A DNA stretch of 63,993 nucleotides, from positions 1 to 63,993 of the forward strand of contig CALIZF010000022.1 in assembly GCA_938028765.1 (NCBI GenBank). The letters run 5' to 3'. How positions within the stretch are numbered: position 1 is the stretch's first letter; each line of letters starts with the position of its first letter. The stretch is from an uncultured Paracoccaceae bacterium (lineage in GTDB: Bacteria; Pseudomonadota; Alphaproteobacteria; Rhodobacterales; Rhodobacteraceae). A model generated the notes under the pieces. That model made no database searches and was not told the DNA's origin. It worked only from the letters and a program-made list of their open reading frames with translations. The translations under genes were made by a program, and so were the position numbers. Positions 18,560-28,059 of this stretch are shown here, in pieces.

Positions 18560-19264
18560 GTGCGGCCTCGGGAACAGCGCGTCGTCGTCCTGACCGGGGC
18601 GGGGATCTCGGCCGAAAGCGGCCTCGGCACCTTCCGCGATGCCGCGGGCCTCTGGATGCAGCACGATCTGGCTGCGGTGGCGACGCCCGAGGGCTTCGCG
18701 CGCGATCCCGCGCGCGTGCACGACTTCTACAACGCGCGCCGGTCCAGCGCGCGGGCGGCCGTGCCGAACGTCGCGCACCGGGCGCTGGCGCACCTCGGCG
18801 CGGTGCTGGGCGAGCGGCTGTCGCTTGTCACGCAGAACATCGACGACCTGCACGAACAGGCCGGATCGGCGGGCGTGCTGCACATGCACGGGTCGATCCA
18901 CGCCGCGCGCTGCGCGGCCTGCGGCCATGTCTGGGACGCGCCCGACATCATGCACCCGGCCGACCCCTGCCCGGCCTGCGGCGCGGCGGCGACCCGGCCG
19001 GATGTTGTCTGGTTCGGCGAGATCCCCCAGCACTTGGACCGGATCGTCGCGGCACTCGAGGCCTGCGACCTCTTCGCCGCCATCGGCACCTCGGGCAGCG
19101 TGTATCCGGCTGCGGGGTTCGTCGGGCTGGCCCGCGCGGCCGGCGCGCGGACGGTCGAGATCAACCTCGAGCCCGGCGACAACGCCCGCGCCTTCGATGC
19201 GCGGATCGCCGGCCCCGCCACGCGGACGGTGCCGGCCTGGGTTGCGGGCCTGATCGGCGACTAG
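18560..19264 (+). CDS. cobB: NAD-dependent protein deacylase (sirtuin, CobB-type)
   Basis: 234 residues, the short bacterial sirtuin form. Motifs are GAGISAESGLGTFRDA for NAD binding, TQNIDDLHEQAG, catalytic His110 in HMHGSI, and zinc cysteines C118, C121, C137 and C140. FYNARR near residues 56-61 carries the Tyr/Arg pair associated with removal of succinyl and malonyl groups as well as acetyl groups in CobB/SIRT5-type enzymes. The start is a GTG at 18560, one base after the stop of the small secreted protein gene, so the two are probably cotranscribed. The stop is TAG. Confidence 0.93.
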   Translation: MRPREQRVVVLTGAGISAESGLGTFRDAAGLWMQHDLAAVATPEGFARDPARVHDFYNARRSSARAAVPNVAHRALAHLGAVLGERLSLVTQNIDDLHEQAGSAGVLHMHGSIHAARCAACGHVWDAPDIMHPADPCPACGAAATRPDVVWFGEIPQHLDRIVAALEACDLFAAIGTSGSVYPAAGFVGLARAAGARTVEINLEPGDNARAFDARIAGPATRTVPAWVAGLIGD

Positions 19265-19274
19265 CGCCGGCCCG

Positions 19275-19787
19275 TCAGCCGCCGTGCTTCATGCCGCCGT
19301 GCTTCATGCCGCCGTGCCCATGGCCGTGGCCGTGGCCGCCGGCCTGGTCGGGCTTGCGCTCGAGGTCCACCGGCACCTCGATCGCGATCGCGCCGCTCTG
19401 CTCGAAGGTCAGCGTCAGCGCGATCGTGTCGCCGTGGTTGAGGGGCCGGGTCAGGCCCAGCAGCATGACGTGGTCGCCCCCGCGCGCCAGCGCGCGGCTG
19501 CCCCCGGCCGGAATGGCGAAGCCCTCGGGCACCTCGATCATCTGCATCACGTCGCCCTTCTGGACATGGGTGTGCAGTTCCACCCGTTCGGCCGCGTCGG
19601 AGGAGGCGGACACGAGGCGGTCGTCGGCGGCCGCATGGTTTTCGATGACCATGAAAACGGCCCCGGTCCGGGCCCCGGGGCCGGCGCTGCGGGCGTAGGG
19701 ATCGACGATCTGGATGCCGTCGTGGGCGGCGGCAGGCAGGGCGAGAAGGGTGGCGGCAAGGGCCGCGTACAGGGTGGTGCGGAACAT
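19275..19787 (-). CDS. Periplasmic copper chaperone PCu(A)C
   Basis: 170 residues with a signal peptide (MFRTTLYAALAATLLALPA). The copper-binding pattern of the family is present: HTHVQKGDVMQM gives the first His and Met ligands and GGDHVMLLGL the second His-x-Met. The C-terminus carries an added His/Met-rich tail (GHGHGHGHGG then MKHGG twice) that could bind several extra metal ions. PCu(A)C delivers Cu(I) to the CuA or CuB centre of cytochrome oxidase. It lies 46 bp downstream of a small secreted protein gene, and the pair looks like a copper operon. Confidence 0.92.
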   Translation of the reverse strand: MFRTTLYAALAATLLALPAAAHDGIQIVDPYARSAGPGARTGAVFMVIENHAAADDRLVSASSDAAERVELHTHVQKGDVMQMIEVPEGFAIPAGGSRALARGGDHVMLLGLTRPLNHGDTIALTLTFEQSGAIAIEVPVDLERKPDQAGGHGHGHGHGGMKHGGMKHGG

Positions 19788-19833
19788 GGATCGGTCTCCG
19801 TCTGGTCCGGTGCGTGGAAGGGCTGCGGTCGGA

Positions 19834-20169
19834 TCAGGCGGCAGCGGGCGGCCCCCGCGCGGTTGCCGTCGGGGCGGTGCGGCCCGACTGCGAGGCCACG
19901 GCGGGCACCTGAACGGGCCGGACGCGCGGATCGGGCGGGCGGGGGCCGGGCGGCGGCAGCCCCTCGGCCACGAACAGCGCGGCATCGGGGCAGAGGTGGA
20001 CGGGGCCGGCCGGCTTCCCCTCGGCGTCGAGCGCCAGCATCACCGTGCCCGCGCCCGTACAGATCTCGATGAGGCCCGCAGGCACCCGCTGGCCGCGCGC
20101 GACCGCCAATCCCACCGAGGTGACGGCCAGGATCAGCGCAACGGCAAGGCAGGCGGAACGGCGCAGCAT
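19834..20169 (-). CDS. Small membrane/secreted protein resembling DUF2946, copper-locus partner
   Basis: 111 residues. A hydrophobic N-terminus (LACLAVALILAVTSVGLAV-like segment, residues 6-24) serves as a signal or anchor. The mature region has LIEICTGAGTVMLALDAEGK and HLCPDAALFV; the paired ICTGAG / HxCPD cysteines are the pattern seen in DUF2946-type proteins found with PCu(A)C chaperones. The C-terminal third is Pro/Arg-rich and probably disordered. Cotranscription with the copper chaperone supports a role in copper handling, but no function is established. The ATG at 20167-20169 gives the signal peptide. Confidence 0.65.
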   Translation of the reverse strand: MLRRSACLAVALILAVTSVGLAVARGQRVPAGLIEICTGAGTVMLALDAEGKPAGPVHLCPDAALFVAEGLPPPGPRPPDPRVRPVQVPAVASQSGRTAPTATARGPPAAA

Positions 20170-20372
20170 ATCCTGCGCCTACCAGCGCGCCCGCCCCGCG
20201 ACGAGGCGACACGCCGCCGCGCCCGCCCGGGCGGCGGATCGCGCGTCGCCCGGCCCCGCTCCGCCCCCTCTCTCCTTCCGCCACCCCCGGCCCTCGTGCC
20301 GGTGCCGGTCTCGATCCGTCGCAACGGGCGTCGGCGAGGTCCGCCAGGGCCCTGCCACGGCGCAGCCGAATA

Positions 20373-22805
20373 TCAGGTGCCGCGGGGCTTGGCGCGCTGC
20401 GTGGGTTCGGCCGCCGCCGGGTCCTCGGGCCAGGGATGGCGAGGATAGCGGCCGCGCATGTCGCGGCGCACGTCCGGGTAGCCGGTCCGCCAGAAGCCGG
20501 GCAGGTCGGTGGTGACCGCCACGGGTTTGCCGCCGGGCGACAGCAGGGTGATGCGCAGGGGCCGCCGGTCGGGGCCGACCGTGGGGTGCACCGTGGTGCC
20601 GAAGAATTCCTGAACGCGCGCCGCCACCCCCGGCGTCTCGGCGTCGTAGTCGATCGGCAGGCGGCGGCCGAGCGGCGTCTCGACCGCCGCGGGCCACAGC
20701 GCATCGAGCTGCGCCATCCCCGCCGCGCCGATCCGGTCGCGCAGGGGGCCGGTCAGGTCCAGCGCCCGCAGATCGGCGCGGGTGCGCACCCCCGACAGCC
20801 AGGGCAGGATCCAGTCCGGGTCGGCCAGAAGGCTGTTGTCGTCCATCGGCGGCAGGGGCAGGCCGGCCGCGCGCGCCTCGGCTGCGCGGGCGCGCAGGCG
20901 CAGGGCGGCGGGCGTCCAGGGCAGCCCGTCGTCGCGCAGGCCGTCGAGCGCGGCGGCCGCCAGCGCCTCGGCCGGGGCGTCGGGCCAGGCCCGGTCGTCG
21001 AGCACGAGCGCTCCGAAACGTTCGCGCCGCCGCGCCGCCACCCGCCCCTCGCGGCGCGACCAGACGCAGGACGCTTCCCACGCGATCCGGTCGGGGTAGA
21101 GCGCGCGCAGGTCGGCGATGTCCAGCGCCGCGGCCTGCCGCACCTGCGCCTCGGCCCCGCCGCCCGCAAGGTCGGTGGCGACGATGAGGGTGGCCCCCGA
21201 CAGCGGGCCGCCCCCTTCCATCGCCGCCCCCCGGCCGCTCGACAGCAGCCACCGCGGCGCGTCGCCCGGCCGGCGCAGCCCGATCCGGTCGGGATAGGCG
21301 AGGGCCGCCATCGCGCCCGGCGCCTTCGGCGCGCCCGCGGGCGCAAGCCGCGCGAGCCGCCGCGCCTCGGCACGGATCCGGTCGGCGGCGGCGCGGTCGG
21401 CCGGCCAGGGGTGGCGCGCGGCATAGTCCGCCGGCCGGTCCACCGCCATCAGCCGCAGCGCAAGGTCGGGCGGTGCGCCGCGCAGGGGATCGCGCTCGCC
21501 CAGAAGGGCGGCCAGCGTCGCAGCCCCCCGTCCGGCACGCAGGAGCATGTGGGCGATCCGCGGATGCGCCGGAACGGACGCCATCGCCCGCCCGTGCGCG
21601 GTGATCCGCCCCGCGGCGTCGAGCGCGCCGAGGTCGGCCAGCAGCGACCGCGCCTCGGCCAGCGCCGCGGCGGGCGGTGGCGTCAGGAATGCCACCTCGC
21701 CCCCCCAGGCCGCCAGCTCCAGCGCCAGCCCGGCAAGGTCGGCCGTGGCGATCTCGGGCGGGGCGGCCGGCGGCATCGCCCCCTCCTCGGCCCGCGCCCA
21801 GAGCCGCCAGCAGGTGCCCGGCGCCACCCGGCCCGCGCGCCCGCGGCGTTGGTCGGCCTCGGCCCGGCTCGCGCGTTCGGTGACAAGGCGCGTCATGCCC
21901 GTGCCCGGATCGAGCCGTGCGCGGCGCACCCGGCCGCTGTCCACGACGATGCGCACGTCCGGGATGGTCAGCGAGGTTTCGGCGACGTTGGTCGCCAGAA
22001 CGACCTTGCGCCGGCCCGGCAGGGGGGCCAGCGCGGCGCGCTGCGCGGCAAGCTCCATCGACCCGAACAGCGGCTGCACCGCGCAGTCGCCGGGCAGGCG
22101 CCCCGCGAGCAGGGCGGCGACCTGCCCGATCTCGCGCTCGCCGGGCAGGAATGCGAGGATCCCGCCCGGTTCGGCCGCCGCCGCCTGCGCGATCAGGTCG
22201 GCCATCGCGGGTTCGAGCCGCGTCCCCGCAGCCAGCGGCTGAGGCAGCCATCGGGTTTCGACCGGGAAGGCCCGCCCCTCGGCGGTGACCACGGGCGCAT
22301 CGCCCAGCCAGGCGGCGACGGGCGCGGCGTCGAGCGTCGCCGACATCACGACCAGCGCGAGGTCCGGGCGCAGCGCGCCGCGCACCTCGCGCAGAAGGGC
22401 GAGGCCGAGGTCTGCATGGACCGAACGTTCGTGGAACTCGTCGAAGATCACCGCCGAGACGCCCGGCAGATCGGGCGCATCCTGCACCATCCGGGTCAGG
22501 ATCCCTTCGGTCACGACTTCGATCCGCGTCGCGGCCGACACCGCCGCCTCGCCCCGGATGCGGTAGCCGACGGTGCGCCCGACGGCCTCGCCCAGGTCGG
22601 CCGCCATCCGCTCGGCCGCCGCGCGGGCCGCGAGCCGTCGGGGTTCCAGCATCACGATCCGCCCCGGCAGGTCGGCCAGCAGCGCGGGGGGCACCCGCGT
22701 CGTCTTGCCCGCACCGGGCGGGGCCTGCAGCACGGCCATCCCCGCCAAAGCCAGGGCGGCGCGCAGGGCAGGCAGGGCCTCGTCGATCGGCAGGGTCGCG
22801 GTCAC
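20373..22805 (-). CDS. hrpB: ATP-dependent helicase HrpB
   Basis: 810 residues, normal for HrpB. DExH helicase motifs in order: APPGAGKTTRVPPALL (Walker A), FDEFHERSVHADLGL (motif II in its HrpB DEFH form), VMSATLDAAPVAAWLG (motif III), NVAETSLTIPDVRIVVDSG (motif V) and RRGRAGRVAPG (motif VI). The C-terminal HrpB domain ends with RYPRHPWPEDP. It is an RNA helicase-like protein whose cellular role is poorly known. The start is a GTG at 22803-22805, 8 bp after the stop of the DUF3108 gene, so it is the second gene of that operon. Confidence 0.95.
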   Translation of the reverse strand: MTATLPIDEALPALRAALALAGMAVLQAPPGAGKTTRVPPALLADLPGRIVMLEPRRLAARAAAERMAADLGEAVGRTVGYRIRGEAAVSAATRIEVVTEGILTRMVQDAPDLPGVSAVIFDEFHERSVHADLGLALLREVRGALRPDLALVVMSATLDAAPVAAWLGDAPVVTAEGRAFPVETRWLPQPLAAGTRLEPAMADLIAQAAAAEPGGILAFLPGEREIGQVAALLAGRLPGDCAVQPLFGSMELAAQRAALAPLPGRRKVVLATNVAETSLTIPDVRIVVDSGRVRRARLDPGTGMTRLVTERASRAEADQRRGRAGRVAPGTCWRLWARAEEGAMPPAAPPEIATADLAGLALELAAWGGEVAFLTPPPAAALAEARSLLADLGALDAAGRITAHGRAMASVPAHPRIAHMLLRAGRGAATLAALLGERDPLRGAPPDLALRLMAVDRPADYAARHPWPADRAAADRIRAEARRLARLAPAGAPKAPGAMAALAYPDRIGLRRPGDAPRWLLSSGRGAAMEGGGPLSGATLIVATDLAGGGAEAQVRQAAALDIADLRALYPDRIAWEASCVWSRREGRVAARRRERFGALVLDDRAWPDAPAEALAAAALDGLRDDGLPWTPAALRLRARAAEARAAGLPLPPMDDNSLLADPDWILPWLSGVRTRADLRALDLTGPLRDRIGAAGMAQLDALWPAAVETPLGRRLPIDYDAETPGVAARVQEFFGTTVHPTVGPDRRPLRITLLSPGGKPVAVTTDLPGFWRTGYPDVRRDMRGRYPRHPWPEDPAAAEPTQRAKPRGT

Positions 22806-22813
22806 GCCGCCTG

Positions 22814-23566
22814 CTATCGCCGGATCAGGCGCGCCGGTCCATAGACCGTCTCGATCGTCACCTCGACGACGCGCAGGCCGCCGTTGCCGTCCGAGGCGTA
22901 GGTCAGTTCGAACGGGAACCGCTGCCGTTCGCGCATCTCGAACTCGGTGAAGCCCGCCAGGCGCCGGTATTCGCCGGCGCAGGTGATCCGGTCGCCGCTC
23001 GCCTGCGGGCGGCTCAGCGCGACCTGGCTGCGCCGCCGCCCGTCAAAGATCACGGCGCGCGCGGTGCAGGCGCGGTCCTTCGGCACGTCACGCAGGACGA
23101 GGTAGAGGGCGGTCAGCGGATCGACAACGCCGCGTTCCTTCGCGGGGTCGAGGTCGTTCGGGCCGGGGGGCTGGGGCGGCTCCACCTTCTCGACCACCGG
23201 CACGCCGCGGCGGAAGGCCATCACCGCCGCCTGCTTGCGCTGGCCTGTGTTTGCCTCCTCGCGATAGCGGCTGGGGCTGAACCGGTCGCCCGACCGCACG
23301 CCGGTGACCTCGGCCACATAGCGGATGTCGGCGACAAGGCGCAGAAGGCCCGTGGACTGCAGGAGCGCCGAGACGGCATAGGCGCCCGGCGCCTCGTTCG
23401 CCCGCCAGGTGGCCCGACCGGCGACGATCCCGCGGAACACCACGTCGAAGGCGCCGTCGAAGGCGGCCTCGGCCCGGGAGGGCGCGGGCAGCGCCGATGC
23501 CACGGCCAGCGCGGCCGCCGTCGCCACGCGGCGCACCGCCGCCCCCGAGCCGCCGATTATCGCCAT
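22814..23566 (-). CDS. DUF3108 periplasmic protein
   Basis: 250 residues. An N-terminal hydrophobic segment (VRRVATAAALAVASALPAPS) is the signal peptide. The mature part has the DUF3108 pattern: FDVVFRGIVAGRATWRANEA, then YAVSALLQSTGLLRLVADIRY, and SPSRYREEANTGQRKQ, followed by DPLTALYLVLRDVP. Members probably form an outer-membrane-facing beta-barrel-like lipid or hydrophobic carrier fold, but the role is unknown. The ATG is at 23564-23566; 137 bp separate it from divergent meaB. It is cotranscribed with hrpB. Confidence 0.85.
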   Translation of the reverse strand: MAIIGGSGAAVRRVATAAALAVASALPAPSRAEAAFDGAFDVVFRGIVAGRATWRANEAPGAYAVSALLQSTGLLRLVADIRYVAEVTGVRSGDRFSPSRYREEANTGQRKQAAVMAFRRGVPVVEKVEPPQPPGPNDLDPAKERGVVDPLTALYLVLRDVPKDRACTARAVIFDGRRRSQVALSRPQASGDRITCAGEYRRLAGFTEFEMRERQRFPFELTYASDGNGGLRVVEVTIETVYGPARLIRR

Positions 23567-23703
23567 CGCACCGCACCCTCCGGCCGCCGCGCCCCGCCGC
23601 GCTGGACATGGACAGCCCTTCGCGTCCAGTAAAGCCCGCCGGACGTCAATCGCGGACACACCCGCGTGCGCGTCCGGCAGCGAAACACCGCCGGACGCCG
23701 ACG

Positions 23704-24714
23704 ATGGACCGACCAGAACCTGCCGATCGCGCAAGCGCCCTTGCCGCAAGGCTTGCCGCCGGTGACCGGCGGGCGCTGGCGCGGGCCGTCACGCTGGTCG
23801 AATCGACCAGGGCCGACGATCGCGCGGCGGCCGAATCGCTGCTTGCGGTGCTCGCGCCGCTGAACCGGCAGGCGCTGCGGATCGGGCTGTCGGGCACGCC
23901 CGGCGTGGGCAAGTCGAGCTTCATCGAGGCCTTCGGGCTGATGCTGACGGGGCAGGGACTGCGCGTCGCGGTGCTGGCGGTCGATCCGTCCTCGGCGCGG
24001 TCGGGCGGGTCGATCCTCGGCGACAAGACGCGGATGGAGCGGCTCAGCCGCGATCCGCGCGCCTTCATCCGCCCCTCGCCCAGCCAGGCCAGCCTCGGCG
24101 GCGTTGCCCGCCGCACGCGCGAGGCGGTGGCACTGTGCGAGGCCGCGGGCTTCGACGTCGTGCTGATCGAAACGGTGGGTGTCGGCCAGTCCGAGACGAT
24201 GGTGGCCGAGATGACCGATCTCTTCGTCCTTCTCATCGCGCCCGCGGGAGGGGACGAGCTGCAGGGCGTCAAGCGCGGCATCATGGAGATGGCGGACCTC
24301 ATCCTTGTCAACAAGGCCGACGGCGACCTGCGCGCGGCGGCCGAGCGGACGATGGCCGACTATGCCGGCGCCCTGCGCCTCTTGCGCCGCCGGGCCGAGG
24401 ATCCCGACGGCTTTCCGCGCGCGATGACCGTCAGCGCGGCGACCGGTGCTGGCCTGCCCGAGGCCTGGGGCGCCATGCGGACGCTTGACGGCTGGCGCAC
24501 CGCGCGTGGCCTGCGCGCGGCCCGCCGCGCCGCGCAGGCGCGCGCCTGGTTCGAGGCCGAGGTGCGCGACCGCCTGCTCGCGCGGCTGGCGACGGGCGAC
24601 GCGCGCGCGGCGCTGGCGCGCTTCGGCGATGCGGTCGCGGCGGGGGACATGGCACCGCCCGAAGCGGCCCGCCGGATGCTGGCCGCGCTTGACGACCGGG
24701 CGGAATCCCCGTAA
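23704..24714 (+). CDS. meaB: Methylmalonyl-CoA mutase-associated GTPase MeaB
   Basis: 336 residues. G3E GTPase motifs: [17 protein letters not shown] (Walker A), [20 protein letters not shown] (Switch/metal region), [38 protein letters not shown] and NKADGD for base recognition. MeaB loads and protects adenosylcobalamin in methylmalonyl-CoA mutase, needed for propionate use and the ethylmalonyl-CoA pathway. The mutase itself is not in the window. A bluB gene for the B12 lower ligand lies 3.3 kb downstream. The stop is TAA, followed by a hairpin (24717-24742). Confidence 0.95.
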   Translation: MDRPEPADRASALAARLAAGDRRALARAVTLVESTRADDRAAAESLLAVLAPLNRQALRIGLSGTPGVGKSSFIEAFGLMLTGQGLRVAVLAVDPSSARSGGSILGDKTRMERLSRDPRAFIRPSPSQASLGGVARRTREAVALCEAAGFDVVLIETVGVGQSETMVAEMTDLFVLLIAPAGGDELQGVKRGIMEMADLILVNKADGDLRAAAERTMADYAGALRLLRRRAEDPDGFPRAMTVSAATGAGLPEAWGAMRTLDGWRTARGLRAARRAAQARAWFEAEVRDRLLARLATGDARAALARFGDAVAAGDMAPPEAARRMLAALDDRAESP

Positions 24715-24716
24715 TC

Positions 24717-24742
24717 GGCCGCGATCGGATGGGGTCGCGGCC
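24717..24742 (+). terminator. Hairpin after meaB
   Basis: GGCCGCGA / TCGCGGCC, an 8-bp perfect stem with a 10-base loop, 3 bases after the meaB stop. No U tract follows, so termination may be weak or factor-dependent. Confidence 0.45.
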
Positions 24743-24799
24743 ATCGGGCGCGCCCGCAGTCTTTCACGGCCCGCACCGGGCCGAACAAGGAACAGACCC

Positions 24800-25087
24800 A
24801 TGTCGCGCGTGTGCGAACTCAGTGGCAAGGCCCCGATGACGGGGCACAAGGTCAGCCACGCCAACAACAAGACCAAGCGGCGCTTTCTGCCGAACCTGAC
24901 GGACGTGACGCTGATGTCCGATATCCTCGGCCAGTCGTTCCGGCTGCGCGTGTCGGCCCATGCGTTGCGCTCGGTCGATCATCGCGGCGGGCTGGACGCC
25001 TTCCTGTCGAAGGCCCGCGACGAAGAGCTTTCGGATCGCGCGCTGAAGATCAAGCGCGAGATCGAGAAGGCCCGCCCCGCCGCCTGA
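24800..25087 (+). CDS. rpmB: 50S ribosomal protein L28
   Basis: 95 residues, normal for the alphaproteobacterial form. Diagnostic parts are [40 protein letters not shown], and [18 protein letters not shown]. Small basic protein of the large ribosomal subunit. ATG at 24800; AAGGAACAG upstream gives the ribosome site. A strong terminator follows 26 bp after the stop, so the gene is its own unit. Confidence 0.97.
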   Translation: MSRVCELSGKAPMTGHKVSHANNKTKRRFLPNLTDVTLMSDILGQSFRLRVSAHALRSVDHRGGLDAFLSKARDEELSDRALKIKREIEKARPAA

Positions 25088-25113
25088 CGCCAGCGCCGCC
25101 GCAACGCGACCCG

Positions 25114-25152
25114 GGGGGCCCTGCACCGCTCGCGCGGGCCCCCTTGCTGTTT
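25114..25152 (+). terminator. Rho-independent-type terminator after rpmB
   Basis: GGGGGCCC (25114-25121) and GGGCCCCC (25136-25143) form an 8-bp GC stem, followed by TTGCTGTTT. Position just downstream of rpmB fits a transcription terminator. Confidence 0.7.
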
Positions 25153-25609
25153 GGCTGTCCGTCGGGCGCTTGCGGATCACCGCCACCGGGTCGCGGCGGG
25201 TCCTGTCGGACCGCACCTGCGGGACAGGGCAGCCCGCCCTGTCGCGGCACGGCCCGGCGCAGGCGGCCGCCGCCGCGGCACCGCCATGCGCGACCCCGCC
25301 GGTCCGGGGGCAGGACCGGAGGCGGTCGTCGGTGCGGGTGATGCCCGGCCGTTCGCGTCCGCCTTGACCGCCTCGCGCGCCGGCGTCGTGCCGGGCCCGA
25401 CGCGGCCGGCAGGCCCTGCGCCGCCCTTGACAGGCCGTTCGCCCGGGGCTAAGCGGCGGTGTCTGCCGGAAGTCCTGTCGCTTCCGGTCCCTCGGTGTCG
25501 CGGGGGATCGCCGTCCGCCAGCGCGTTGCGCCCGCGGGCGCGGTTGGCGTTTCGCGCGGACGTTCCCATCTGGGGCGCAGGGATCAACGGGCCGAAAGGG
25601 GACCTGACC
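25153..25609. other. Gap before ffh with no supported gene
   Basis: 457 bp between the rpmB terminator and ffh. All frames give Arg/Pro/Ala-rich shadows, including an in-frame upstream extension of ffh that has no homology. A promoter for ffh must lie here, but no clear -35/-10 pair or RNA gene was recognised. AAAGGGG precedes the ffh start. Confidence 0.55.
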
Positions 25610-27118
25610 ATGTTCGAGACCCTTGCCGAACGCCTTGGCAGCGTGTTCGACCGCCTGTCCCGCCAGGGCGCGCTGACCGAGGCCGACGTGACCGCCGCCC
25701 TGCGCGAGGTGCGCGTGGCCCTGCTCGAGGCCGACGTCAGCCTGCCCGTGGTGCGCGACTTCATCCGCCGCGTGACCGAAAAGGCGACCGGTGCGGCGGT
25801 GACGAAATCGGTCACGCCGGGGCAGATGGTCGTCAAGATCGTCCACGACGAACTGGTGCGCGTGCTGTCGGGCGCGGACGAGCCGGGGCGGCTCAAGATC
25901 GACAACCCGCCGGCGACCATCCTCATGGTCGGGCTCCAGGGGTCGGGCAAGACGACGACGACCGCCAAGCTCGCCCGCCGTCTGAAGGAGCGCGAGGGCA
26001 AGCGGGTGCTGATGGCCTCGCTCGACGTCAACCGGCCCGCGGCGATGGACCAGCTTGCGATCCTCGGCGCGCAGATCGGCGTCGATACGCTGCCGATCGT
26101 CAAGGGCGAGGCGCCGCCCGCGATCGCCAGGCGAGCGCGGACGCAGGCCAGCCTCGGCGGCTATGACGTCCTGCTGCTCGACACCGCGGGTCGGCTGCAC
26201 ATCGACGACGTGCTGATGCACGAGGTGCAGGCGGTGCGCGACATCGCGCAGCCGCGCGAGACGCTGCTGGTTGTCGATGGCCTGACCGGCCAGGACGCGG
26301 TGAACGTCGCGCGCGAGTTCGACGGCAAGGTGGGGGTCACCGGCGTGATCCTGACGCGGATGGACGGCGACGGGCGCGGGGGGGCCGCGCTCTCGATGCG
26401 GGCGGTGACCGGCAAGCCGATCCGGTTCGTCGGCCTCGGCGAGCGCACCGACGCGCTGGAAGAGTTCGACGCTGCGCGCGTGGCCGGGCGCATCCTCGGG
26501 ATGGGCGACATCGTCGCGCTGGTCGAGAAGGCGCAGGAGACCTTCGAGCGCGAACAGGCCGAACGCATGATGAAGCGGTTCCAGAAGGGCCTCTTCAACA
26601 TGAACGACCTGAAGGCCCAGCTCGAACAGATGCTGAAGATGGGGGGCATGCAGGGCCTGATGGGGATGCTGCCGGGGGCCGCGAAGATGAAGGCCGCCGC
26701 CGCCGAAGCGGGGATCGACGACCGGATGATCCGCCGTCAGATCGCGCTGATCAACTCGATGACGAAGAAGGAACGCGCCAACCCCGACCTGCTGCAGGCG
26801 AGCCGCAAGCGGCGCATCGCCGCCGGGGCGGGGCTAGACGTGGCCGAGCTCAACCGCCTGCTGAAGCAGCACCGCCAGATGGCCGACCTGATGAAGAAGA
26901 TGGGCAGGGGCGGGATGATGAAGCAGGCCATGGCGCAGATGTTCGGCAAGGGCGGCGCGGCACCCGGTGAGGTCGATCCCGCCGTGCTCAGGGCCGCCGC
27001 TCAGCAGGCCGCGAAGGGGCAGGGCGGGATGCAGCTACCCGCGGGCTTCGGTGGCATCGGCAAGGGGCTGTCGTTGCCCGGCGGCCTCTCGGGCCTCGGT
27101 CTGGGGAAGAAGAAGTGA
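25610..27118 (+). CDS. ffh: Signal recognition particle protein Ffh (SRP54)
   Basis: 502 residues. The N domain starts MFETLAERLGSVFDRLSRQG; the G domain has VGLQGSGKTTTTAKLARRLK (Walker A), DVNRPAAMDQLAILG, LLDTAGRLHIDD and TRMDGDGRGGAALSMR. The Met-rich M domain (from about residue 330, LKMGGMQGLMGMLPGAAKMK) binds 4.5S RNA and signal peptides. The C-terminus is a Gly-rich tail. Ffh sends nascent inner-membrane proteins to FtsY. The ATG at 25610 is chosen because homology begins there and AAAGGGG lies upstream. 238 bp separate it from the chorismate mutase gene. Confidence 0.97.
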   Translation: MFETLAERLGSVFDRLSRQGALTEADVTAALREVRVALLEADVSLPVVRDFIRRVTEKATGAAVTKSVTPGQMVVKIVHDELVRVLSGADEPGRLKIDNPPATILMVGLQGSGKTTTTAKLARRLKEREGKRVLMASLDVNRPAAMDQLAILGAQIGVDTLPIVKGEAPPAIARRARTQASLGGYDVLLLDTAGRLHIDDVLMHEVQAVRDIAQPRETLLVVDGLTGQDAVNVAREFDGKVGVTGVILTRMDGDGRGGAALSMRAVTGKPIRFVGLGERTDALEEFDAARVAGRILGMGDIVALVEKAQETFEREQAERMMKRFQKGLFNMNDLKAQLEQMLKMGGMQGLMGMLPGAAKMKAAAAEAGIDDRMIRRQIALINSMTKKERANPDLLQASRKRRIAAGAGLDVAELNRLLKQHRQMADLMKKMGRGGMMKQAMAQMFGKGGAAPGEVDPAVLRAAAQQAAKGQGGMQLPAGFGGIGKGLSLPGGLSGLGLGKKK

Positions 27119-27356
27119 CCCCTGCCCCCGCGCCTTCCCTCGCGCGGTCGACGCCGCGCCCGATGCAGGTCCCCCTGCGTCCGGTGGGCGGGGCGGCCCG
27201 TGCCGCGCGCCTGGGCGGGCCGCGGCAGGCCCGCCTGGCCGGTCGGCCGGTTGCGGTTGCCCTAACCGGAGGCCCGACCACGGGATGCGGGCGATCCCGT
27301 CTGCCGCCATCCGGGGCGGCGCGCATGATCCGCCATCCGATCCCGGGGGACCCCCG

Positions 27357-27656
27357 ATGACAGACGCCGCCGACATCCTTGCCGGGCACCGCGCCTCGAT
27401 CGACCGGCTGGACGCGATCTTGGTCTACACGCTGGCCGAACGCTTCAAGCACACGCAGGCCGTCGGTCGGCTGAAGGCCGCCCATGCGCTGCCCCCCGCC
27501 GACCCCGCGCGCGAGGCGGCACAGATCGCGCGGCTGGAACGGCTGGCCGTCGAGGCCGGGCTCGACCCCGATTTCGCGAAGGAATTCCTTCGCTTCATCA
27601 TCTCGGAAGTGATCCGCCACCACGAGAAGCACGCAGCCGAGGCCGCGAGTTCCTGA
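27357..27656 (+). CDS. Chorismate mutase, AroQ type
   Basis: 99 residues, all-helical as in monofunctional AroQ. Active-site positions are recognisable: Arg in [20 protein letters not shown], the Arg/Lys pair in [17 protein letters not shown], and [20 protein letters not shown], then [18 protein letters not shown]. It converts chorismate to prephenate for phenylalanine and tyrosine. No signal peptide, so cytosolic. It sits between ffh and rpsP, 52 bp before rpsP, as in many Rhodobacteraceae. ATG at 27357 with GGGGGA upstream. Confidence 0.93.
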   Translation: MTDAADILAGHRASIDRLDAILVYTLAERFKHTQAVGRLKAAHALPPADPAREAAQIARLERLAVEAGLDPDFAKEFLRFIISEVIRHHEKHAAEAASS

Positions 27657-27708
27657 AACGCCGCCAGTTCCTGACACCAAGACGACCGACACCCGAAGGA
27701 GACGACCG

Positions 27709-28056
27709 ATGTCCATGAAGATCCGCCTTGCGCGCGGAGGTTCCAACAAGCGTCCGCACTATTCAATCGTCGCCGCCGACAGCCGGATGCCGCGCGACGG
27801 CCGCTTCATCGAGAAGCTCGGCACCTACAATCCGCTTCTGGCCAAGGACAGCGAGGACCGGGTGAGGATGAACATGGAACGGGTGCAATACTGGCTGTCG
27901 CAGGGCGCCCAGCCGACCGACCGGGTCGCCCGCTTCCTCGAGGCGGCGGGCGTGCTGCCGAAGCAGGTGCGCAACAATCCCAAGGCCGGAGTTCCCGGCA
28001 AGGCGATGGCCGAGCGCGCCGCCAAGAAGGCCGCCCGCGCCGCCGCTGCGGGCTGA
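27709..28056 (+). CDS. rpsP: 30S ribosomal protein S16
   Basis: 115 residues. Starts [20 protein letters not shown], continues [27 protein letters not shown] and [20 protein letters not shown], the S16 core. The C-terminal Ala/Lys-rich tail is common in alphaproteobacteria. Small-subunit assembly protein. GAAGGAG upstream of the ATG is a strong ribosome site. bluB starts 4 bases after its stop. Confidence 0.97.
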   Translation: MSMKIRLARGGSNKRPHYSIVAADSRMPRDGRFIEKLGTYNPLLAKDSEDRVRMNMERVQYWLSQGAQPTDRVARFLEAAGVLPKQVRNNPKAGVPGKAMAERAAKKAARAAAAG

Positions 28057-28059
28057 CCC

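Noticed and set aside
25151-25609. N-terminal extension of Ffh of about 150 residues
   Set aside because: No homology before MFETLAERLG and the ribosome site sits at the internal ATG; the extension is a GC-driven open frame.
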